DNA of 25,981 bases from Svornostia sp051306365 (lineage in GTDB: Bacteria > Actinomycetota > Thermoleophilia > Solirubrobacterales > Solirubrobacteraceae). The notes below the pieces were generated by a model that saw only the letters and a list, made by a program, of their open reading frames with translations, made no database searches and was not told where the DNA came from. The DNA is taken from positions 1 to 25,981 of the forward strand of contig JBPPNC010000019.1 in NCBI GenBank assembly GCA_051306365.1. Reading direction: 5' to 3'. Of the stretch, positions 21,558-25,981 are shown in pieces. Every line of letters starts with the position of its first letter. The stretch's first letter is position 1. Position numbers and translations under genes: made by a program.

Positions 21558-24500
21558 GTGCTGTCCGGCGACACCGACCTTCGCGCTCGGCTCGCCGAGC
21601 TGACGCTCCGCGACGAGCATCGCCTCAAGCGCCGCATGGACCGCGTGCGCCGCGGGGGCGACGACCAGGCGGTCCAGCAGCTCATCGACGAGATCGCCGC
21701 AGCCGAGCGCAGGGTCGAGCAGCGCCGCGCCTCCGTCCCCGCCATCACCTACCCCGAGCAGCTCCCCGTCAGCGCCCGGCGCGACGAACTGCTCGAGACC
21801 ATCGCCGCGAACCAGGTGACGATCGTCGCCGGCGAGACCGGGTCGGGCAAGACGACCCAGCTGCCGAAGATGTGCCTCGAGCTGGGCCGCGGCGTGCGCG
21901 GGCTGATCGGCCACACCCAGCCGCGCCGTCTCGCCGCGCGCACCGTCGCCGACCGCATCGCCGACGAGCTGGGCGTGCCGCTGGGCGCGGGCGTCGGCTA
22001 CGCGATCCGCTTCCAGGACCGCACGCGCGAGGACACGCTCGTCCAGCTCATGACCGACGGGCTGCTCCTCGCCCAGATCGACCGTGATCCCCTGCTGCGC
22101 CGCTACGACACGATCATCGTCGACGAGGCGCACGAGCGCAGCCTGAACATCGACTTCCTGCTCGGCTACCTCAAGCGCATCCTGCCCAAGCGCCCGGACC
22201 TGAAGGTCATCGTCACGAGCGCGACGATCGACCCCGAGCAGTTCAGCCGCCACTTCGACGACGCACCGATCGTGGAGGTCTCCGGCCGGACGTTCCCGGT
22301 GGAGATCCGCTACCGGCCGGTGGAGCTCGATCCGGCCGACGGCGAGGAGACGCTCGAGCGCGACCAGGTGACCGCGATCGGCGACGCGGTGCAGGAACTG
22401 GTCCGCGAGAGCCGGGATGGCGACATCCTCGTCTTCCTCTCCGGCGAGCGCGAGATCCGCGACACCGCCGACGCGCTGCGCGGCCGCTTCGCCGACACGC
22501 TCAACATCCTCCCCCTCTTTGCGCGCCTGAGCAGCCCCGAGCAGCAGAAGGTCTTCCAGGCACACACGCAGCGGCGCGTCGTGCTCGCCACGAACGTCGC
22601 CGAGACGTCGCTGACGGTGCCGGGCATCCGGTACGTCATCGACCCCGGCACCGCCCGCATCAGCCGCTACAGCGCGCGGCTGAAGGTGCAGCGGCTGCCG
22701 ATCGAGGCCATCAGCCAGGCGTCGGCCAACCAGCGGTCGGGCCGCTGCGGGCGCACGTCGGACGGCATCGCCATCCGCCTCTACAGCGAGGAGGACTTCA
22801 CCGAGCGCGCGGCGTTCACCGACCCCGAGATCCTGCGCACGAGCCTCGCCGCCGTGATCCTCCAGACGGCCGCCGCCGGGCTGGGCCGCGTGGAGGACTT
22901 CCCGTTCATGGAGCCGCCCGACGCGCGCCAGGTCCGCGACGGCGTGCTGCTGCTCACCGAGCTCGGTGCGCTCGACGCCGACGGGCAGCTCACGGGCCTC
23001 GGGCGCAAGATCGCCCGTCTCCCCGTCGACCCGCGGATGGGACGCATGGTGCTGGAGGCCGGGGCGCGCGGCTGCGGCGACGAGGTCATCGTCATCGCTG
23101 CGGGGCTGTCGATCCAGGACCCGCGCGAGCGCCCGTCCGACCACCGGCGGGCCGCCGACGAGCAGCACGCCCGCTTCGCCGATGAGCGGTCGGACTTCCT
23201 CGCCTACCTCAACCTCTGGGCCTACATCCAAGAGCAGCAGCGTGCGCTGTCGGGCAGCGCGTTCCGGCGCCGCTGCCGCAAGGAGTACCTGCACCACCTC
23301 CGGATTCGCGAATGGCAGGACCTGGTCGCGCAGCTCCGCCGGGCGGCGAAGGAGGTGGGCGTCAAACGCAACCAGACACCGGCCGAGCCCGACGAGATCC
23401 ACCAGGCACTCCTCTCGGGCCTGCTCAGCCACATCGGACTGCTCGACGTCAGGAAGCGCGAGTACCAGGGCGCGCGCAACGCGCGGTTCAGCATCTTCCC
23501 GGGCTCGGTCCTGGCGCGGAAACAGCCGACCTGGGTCATGGCCTCCGAGCTCGTGGAGACGTCCCACCTCTTCGCCCGGACGGCGGCGAAGATCGAGCCC
23601 CGCTGGATCGAACCGCTCGCCGATCATCTCGTCGCACGCACGTACGAGGAGCCCCGGTGGGACGCGCGCCGGGCGCAGGTCCTCGCGACCGAGCGGGTGT
23701 CGCTGTACGGGCTGCCCGTCGTGACCGGCCGCGCGATCGCCTACGCGAGGATCGACCCCGGCGCCGCGCGCGCGATCTTCCTGCGCAAGGCGCTCGTCGA
23801 GCGCGACTGGGAGACGCGCCACGCGTTCGTCGAGGAGAACGACCGGATCCTGCGCGAGATCGAGGCGCTCGAGGACCGGCTGCGCCGCCGCGACCTGCTC
23901 GTCGACGACGACACGCTCGTGGCGTTCTTCGACGCACGGGTGCCGCCGGATATCGCATCGGGGCGCGACTTCGACCGCTGGTGGAAGACCGCCCGCAGGG
24001 CCACGCCGGACCTCCTCACGTTCGACGGCCCCACGCTCATCCGCCCCGAGGCGGCCGCGTCGCTGGAGGCCGGCGGCCGGCCGTCGCGCTGGCGCCAGGG
24101 CGACCTCGAGCTGCAGCTGACCTACCGCTTCGCCCCCGGGGAGGCCGACGACGGAATCACCGTGCATGTCCCGCTCGACGACCTCGCACGCCTGCGCGCG
24201 GGCGGCTTCGAATGGCTGGTCCCGGCCATGCGGCTCGAGCTCGTCACGGCGCTCCTGCGCGCGCTGCCCAAGGAGCAGCGGCGGGCGCTGGCGCCGATTC
24301 CCGACGTCGCCGCCGACGTGCTGGCTCGCCTGCCCGCGCGCGGCGAGCCGCTGCGCGACGCGCTGAGCCGCGAACTGGCGGCCGTCCGCGCCATCCGGGT
24401 CGCCCCGGCGACCTGGGACTTCGCGGCGTTGCCGCCGCACCTGCGCGTGACGTTCCGCGTCGAGGACCGTGACGGCAGGGTCCTCGACCAGGACAAGGAC

Positions 24501-25433
24501 CTGCGGGCGCTGCGCGACCGGCTCACCCCGAAGCTGCGCGAGGCACTCGCGGCGGTGACGGTCAACGTCGAACGGACGGGCCTGACCGCGTGGCCCGAGG
24601 AGGACCCGCCCCAGTCCGTCGAGCTTCCAGGCACCGGAGGGGCCGTCCAGGGCCATCCGGCGCTCGTCGACGAAGGACCCACCGTCGGCGTGCGCGTGTA
24701 CGACACGAAGCCCGCGCAGCAGGCCGCACACGCCCGCGGGATCCGCCGCCTGCTCACGCTCGAGCTGCCCTCCCCCGCCAAGCACGTCCGCTCGACCCTG
24801 AACGGCCCCGCCCAGCTCACCCTCGCCGCCGCGCCCCACGGCAGCCTGGACGCCGTGCTCGAGGACGCGACCGCCTGCGCCATCGACGCGCTCATCGACC
24901 ACGGAGGCGGCCCGCCCTGGAACCGCGCGGCCTACGAGGCGCTGCGCACCCACGTCGGCGCACGCCTGAACGCCGCCACCGCCCAGGTCGTCACCTGGCT
25001 CGTCGCGATCCTCGACGCCGACCGCGAGGTCCAGCGGATGCTTGACGAACGCCCGGCGCCCGGGCTCGCCGACATCCGCCAGGACGTCCACCGCCAGCTC
25101 GGCGCGCTCGTCTTCCCCGGCTTCCTGACCGTGACGGGCGCGGGCCGACTGCCCGACGTCGTGCGCTACCTCAAGGGCGCGACGGCCCGGCTGGAGCGCC
25201 TGCCGGACACCGCGGCCTCGGACCGGGACCGCATGCAGGCCATCGCCGAGCTCGAGGCGCTGTACCGCGACCGCGTCTCGCTCATCCCGACCGGCCAGCC
25301 GCGTCCCGCCGACCTGCGCGAGGCGCGCTGGGCGATCGAGGAGCTGCGCGTCGCCCAGCTGGCGCCGGGCGTGAAGACGAACGGCGTCGCGTCGGCAAAG
25401 CGCGTGCGCAGGCTGCTCAGCGCGTCGCGGTGA
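21558..25433 (+). CDS. hrpA: ATP-dependent RNA helicase HrpA (DEAH box)
   Basis: A 1291-residue DEAH helicase, the usual HrpA length (about 1300). Walker A GETGSGKTT is at 92-100, DEAH at 189-192 (IIVDEAHERSLN), SAT in VIVTSATID, and motif VI QRSGRCGRTSDG. The HA2/OB region follows (EILRTSLAAVILQTAAAGLG onward). The long C-terminal DUF3418 part covers roughly the last 600 residues and includes YGLPVVTGR and LPKEQRR-containing blocks. HrpA acts on structured RNA and, in E. coli, on stalled or collided ribosomes; its role in actinobacteria is less studied. I chose GTG 21558 because upstream residues are in a Ser/Arg-rich shadow frame inside the kinase gene, and TATCCT sits 7 nt before it. No frameshift is seen. 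Confidence 0.95.
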   Translation: MLSGDTDLRARLAELTLRDEHRLKRRMDRVRRGGDDQAVQQLIDEIAAAERRVEQRRASVPAITYPEQLPVSARRDELLETIAANQVTIVAGETGSGKTTQLPKMCLELGRGVRGLIGHTQPRRLAARTVADRIADELGVPLGAGVGYAIRFQDRTREDTLVQLMTDGLLLAQIDRDPLLRRYDTIIVDEAHERSLNIDFLLGYLKRILPKRPDLKVIVTSATIDPEQFSRHFDDAPIVEVSGRTFPVEIRYRPVELDPADGEETLERDQVTAIGDAVQELVRESRDGDILVFLSGEREIRDTADALRGRFADTLNILPLFARLSSPEQQKVFQAHTQRRVVLATNVAETSLTVPGIRYVIDPGTARISRYSARLKVQRLPIEAISQASANQRSGRCGRTSDGIAIRLYSEEDFTERAAFTDPEILRTSLAAVILQTAAAGLGRVEDFPFMEPPDARQVRDGVLLLTELGALDADGQLTGLGRKIARLPVDPRMGRMVLEAGARGCGDEVIVIAAGLSIQDPRERPSDHRRAADEQHARFADERSDFLAYLNLWAYIQEQQRALSGSAFRRRCRKEYLHHLRIREWQDLVAQLRRAAKEVGVKRNQTPAEPDEIHQALLSGLLSHIGLLDVRKREYQGARNARFSIFPGSVLARKQPTWVMASELVETSHLFARTAAKIEPRWIEPLADHLVARTYEEPRWDARRAQVLATERVSLYGLPVVTGRAIAYARIDPGAARAIFLRKALVERDWETRHAFVEENDRILREIEALEDRLRRRDLLVDDDTLVAFFDARVPPDIASGRDFDRWWKTARRATPDLLTFDGPTLIRPEAAASLEAGGRPSRWRQGDLELQLTYRFAPGEADDGITVHVPLDDLARLRAGGFEWLVPAMRLELVTALLRALPKEQRRALAPIPDVAADVLARLPARGEPLRDALSRELAAVRAIRVAPATWDFAALPPHLRVTFRVEDRDGRVLDQDKDLRALRDRLTPKLREALAAVTVNVERTGLTAWPEEDPPQSVELPGTGGAVQGHPALVDEGPTVGVRVYDTKPAQQAAHARGIRRLLTLELPSPAKHVRSTLNGPAQLTLAAAPHGSLDAVLEDATACAIDALIDHGGGPPWNRAAYEALRTHVGARLNAATAQVVTWLVAILDADREVQRMLDERPAPGLADIRQDVHRQLGALVFPGFLTVTGAGRLPDVVRYLKGATARLERLPDTAASDRDRMQAIAELEALYRDRVSLIPTGQPRPADLREARWAIEELRVAQLAPGVKTNGVASAKRVRRLLSASR

Positions 25434-25742
25434 CCCTGGCCCGCCCGTCGTCAGCCCCACCGTCCACGTCGACGGCAGGAACAGGCGCTCGAGCGCGGCG
25501 GCGGGATGGTCGGTCGCGGGCCGTGCGCGGACCACGACGTGCGCCGCCGCGTGATCGAGGCCGAAGCCCGCGGCCGTCTCCTCGATGCGGCGCGGTGCGG
25601 GCCGAGTGCGTCGCGTGGCCTGCTCGGCCCGGCATCGGAGGATCTCCAAACGGCCGCAATCGCGATGGATGTCCCACAACGCCTCCCGCTCTGTCAGCCT
25701 GTCCCCGGGGCCGTCCCAGCCCCAGGTCACGCAGGAGACACG
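25434..25742. other. Unassigned stretch downstream of hrpA
   Basis: No confident gene. On the minus strand a frame opening at GTG 25730 has strongly GC-rich third positions and reads GFGLDHAAAHVVVRARPATD then HPAAALERLFLPS before running on into the antisense of hrpA without a stop. This may be a decayed gene or a compositional shadow; I recognise no family. A second minus frame stopping at 25417 is Arg/Gly-rich and looks non-coding. No hairpin with a T-tract follows the hrpA stop. Confidence 0.3.
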
Positions 25743-25748
25743 AAGGAG
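25743..25748 (+). promoter_or_regulatory. Strong Shine-Dalgarno AAGGAG
   Basis: AAGGAG is followed by ATG codons at 25752 (3-nt spacing) and 25755 (6-nt spacing). The second is better placed and decides the start of the small ORF. Confidence 0.55.
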
Positions 25749-25754
25749 CTCATG

Positions 25755-25940
25755 ATGAGCTGGTCACCCAACCTCCCCCCGCGTCCGCGGACGTCGGGGG
25801 TCTGGTACCCCACGAAGGTGTTCAACCCGCTCGGCAACGAGTCGGGTCCCGCCCGTGGCGGTATCGCGGGCTCCACCACCCGCACCACGCGCTCGCGCGC
25901 CACGCGCGGGCGCGCGGTCCCGCAGCGGCACACCCGCTGA
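25755..25940 (+). CDS. Small basic hypothetical protein
   Basis: A 61-residue protein, MSWSPNLPPRPRTSGVWYPT at the N-terminus, then KVFNPLGNESG and a Gly/Thr/Arg-rich tail ending RAVPQRHTR. It has a near-perfect Shine-Dalgarno 6 nt before the ATG, unusual in this window where many starts lack one. It has no signal peptide or membrane helix and is strongly basic, so nucleic-acid or ribosome binding is conceivable. No family is recognised. It may be an expressed small protein; a longer upstream frame on the same strand looks like shadow sequence. Confidence 0.5.
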   Translation: MSWSPNLPPRPRTSGVWYPTKVFNPLGNESGPARGGIAGSTTRTTRSRATRGRAVPQRHTR

Positions 25941-25969
25941 CGCGTTCGGCGGTCGTGCCTCAGCCCAGA

Positions 25970-25981
25970 CTCTTATACACA
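25970..25981 (+). other. Probable Tn5/Nextera adapter remnant at the contig end
   Basis: The last 12 bases, CTCTTATACACA, match the inner part of the Tn5 mosaic-end/Nextera sequence CTGTCTCTTATACACATCT exactly and are AT-rich in a very GC-rich context. The four bases before (CAGA versus CTGT) match at two positions. Most likely untrimmed library adapter and not genomic sequence. Confidence 0.7.

Noticed and set aside
21522..25730. A 1402-codon open frame on the minus strand
   Set aside because: It is antisense to hrpA, which has all helicase motifs. The long frame arises from extreme GC bias, and its Arg/Asp/Val-rich sequence resembles no family.
25780..25810. GC-rich hairpin around GTCCGCGGAC as a terminator or operator
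   Set aside because: It lies inside the small ORF with no T-tract, and such palindromes are expected by chance at this GC content.
1..25981. CRISPR arrays, tRNA/rRNA genes, IS ends, phage genes
   Set aside because: No regularly spaced direct repeats, cloverleaf-like segments, transposase motifs or phage-type proteins were seen on either strand.

Overview
The window is about 26 kb of very GC-rich DNA (G/C at nearly every third codon position) with densely packed genes, many joined by 4-bp ATGA/GTGA overlaps. Gene content (DUF1918 protein, phosphoribosyltransferase/hydrolase fusion, erythromycin-esterase family protein, full-length HrpA, M50-CBS protease) points to an actinomycete-type bacterium. 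Thermoleophilia/Solirubrobacterales is my best guess, but that is inference. I see no rRNA, tRNA, CRISPR array, insertion sequence or prophage.

Left end (1-3018): the first 53 bases look like the N-terminus of a leftward glycerol-3-phosphate dehydrogenase. It is divergent from an FAD-linked oxidase of the alkyl-DHAP-synthase type, and two TGTNACA boxes lie between them. A DUF1918 gene and a two-domain universal stress protein follow, then a 270-bp gap with a possible GAF-domain relic.

Central leftward operon (10844 down to 3019): phosphoribosyltransferase/alpha-beta hydrolase, erythromycin-esterase family protein, acetate--CoA ligase, pyruvate-dehydrogenase-type E1 alpha, E1 beta, lipoyl E2, and finally a stand-alone acyl carrier protein. 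All six junctions overlap. Two routes to acetyl-CoA (acetate activation and oxoacid oxidation) are therefore tied to a carrier protein with no fatty-acid or polyketide genes nearby; no E3 is present.

Middle (10977-15025): an M50 site-2-type protease with CBS domains, a hot-dog acyl-CoA thioesterase, a GT-C-like polytopic protein, and a YncE-like beta-propeller lipoprotein. The last two have overlapping divergent starts.

Right-centre island (14982-21535): a leftward operon (GT2 glycosyltransferase, DUF2064/TIGR04282 protein, SAM methyltransferase, cytochrome-b/molybdopterin fusion, four-TM protein) is divergent from a rightward operon (epimerase with a Cys/His insert, OmpR-type regulator, histidine kinase). 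Together they look like a regulated sugar/envelope pathway of unknown product, and this is my main candidate for an undescribed system.

Right end (21558-25981): full-length hrpA, a 309-bp unassigned stretch, a 61-codon small ORF with a strong Shine-Dalgarno, and a terminal 12-mer matching the Tn5/Nextera adapter.

A recurring signal is a -10-like hexamer ending 6-8 nt before the start codon of operon-first genes, suggesting leaderless mRNAs. In two of these genes the codon at that place is ATC and no ATG/GTG/TTG is available for the conserved N-terminus.
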